A stretch of DNA of 5,301 nt, from positions 26,415-31,715 of the forward strand of contig DFQW01000132.1 in assembly GCA_002377985.1 (NCBI GenBank), read 5' to 3'. The notes under the pieces were generated by a model. The model was not told the origin of the DNA and did not search any database. It was given only the letters and a program-made list of their open reading frames with translations. Shown one piece after another: positions 5,125 to 5,301 of this stretch. Both the position numbers and the translations under genes were made by a program. Origin of the DNA: Halieaceae bacterium UBA3479 (GTDB lineage: Bacteria; Pseudomonadota; Gammaproteobacteria; Pseudomonadales; Halieaceae). Position 1 is the first letter of the stretch, and each line of letters begins with the position of its first letter.

Positions 5125-5301
5125 ATGGACATCCCCCGATATGCTTTGATCGCCGCCAGCGTCTTGTTGGGCCTGATGCTGCTGGGGGAGTGGAACCGTT
5201 TCACCGCAGAAGAGCAGGCTTTAGTGCCCCAGAGCCCCATTGTTGAATCCATAGCGCAAGACGCGGCTATATCTTTACCGGATGACAACACCACACCGAC
5301 G
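5125..5301 (+). CDS. yidC: Membrane protein insertase YidC (5' end only)
   Basis: YidC inserts and folds proteins in the inner membrane, alone or with the Sec translocon. Only the first 59 codons are present, and the frame is open to the window end. The N-terminus starts MDIPRYAL, close to the proteobacterial MDIKR-type start. A hydrophobic segment follows (about residues 7-20), ending in GEWN, comparable to the first transmembrane helix of Gram-negative YidC. After it comes a polar Glu-, Pro- and Thr-rich stretch, as expected for the start of the large periplasmic domain. The catalytic insertase core lies beyond the window. The ATG is preceded by GAGG at 8-nt spacing, overlapping the yidD stop codon (TGAGG), so translation of the two genes is probably coupled. 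The assignment rests on the N-terminus and on the conserved rnpA-yidD-yidC order. Confidence 0.93.
   Translation, partial: MDIPRYALIAASVLLGLMLLGEWNRFTAEEQALVPQSPIVESIAQDAAISLPDDNTTPT

Noticed and set aside
5190..5196. parS half-site GTGGAAC in yidC
   Set aside because: Only one arm is present, with no palindromic partner to the left; a 7-bp match is expected by chance.

Overview
This window is the replication-origin neighbourhood of a gammaproteobacterial chromosome. Two gene blocks diverge from one 612-bp intergenic region. recF, dnaN and dnaA lie on the minus strand (dnaA transcribed first), and rpmH, rnpA, yidD and the start of yidC lie on the plus strand. This gene order, with the origin between dnaA and rpmH, is typical of Pseudomonas and its marine relatives (Pseudomonadales/Cellvibrionales-like). 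The protein sequences fit that group. The exact genus cannot be read from this window, and no species is claimed.

Left arm (1-3709, minus strand): dnaA encodes the initiator and begins with TTG. After a 67-bp gap comes dnaN, the sliding clamp, and 18 bp later recF, the gap-repair loader ATPase. The last 42 bp (1-42) lie beyond the recF stop and hold nothing recognisable. Two ParB-binding (parS-like) sequences lie inside recF, one a perfect 16-bp palindrome and one with a single centre change. Both are read in the same frame as the peptide LFHVEQ. They are the most interesting non-genic signal here, because they suggest that part of the chromosome-segregation centromere is written inside a repair gene.

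Intergenic region (3710-4321): the half next to dnaA looks like oriC. It has a perfect DnaA box, a near-perfect box exactly 20 bp further on, then a 28-bp block with one C and no G (the likely unwinding element), and another one-mismatch box beyond it. It has no GATC site. The half next to rpmH holds several short inverted repeats without a gene, then a near-consensus sigma-70 promoter for rpmH. A terminator-like hairpin lies in the rpmH leader.

Right arm (4322-5301, plus strand): rpmH (ribosomal protein L34), rnpA (RNase P protein), yidD (membrane insertion efficiency factor) and the first 59 codons of yidC (membrane insertase) form a compact operon. rnpA and yidD overlap by 4 bp.

All genes point away from oriC, so transcription follows the replication forks. 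The window joins initiation (DnaA), elongation (clamp), repair (RecF) and probably segregation (parS), with translation and membrane-insertion genes at high gene dosage on the other side. I see no mobile element, CRISPR array, phage gene or unknown protein. Apart from the embedded parS-like sites and the structured intergenic elements, this is ordinary core genome.
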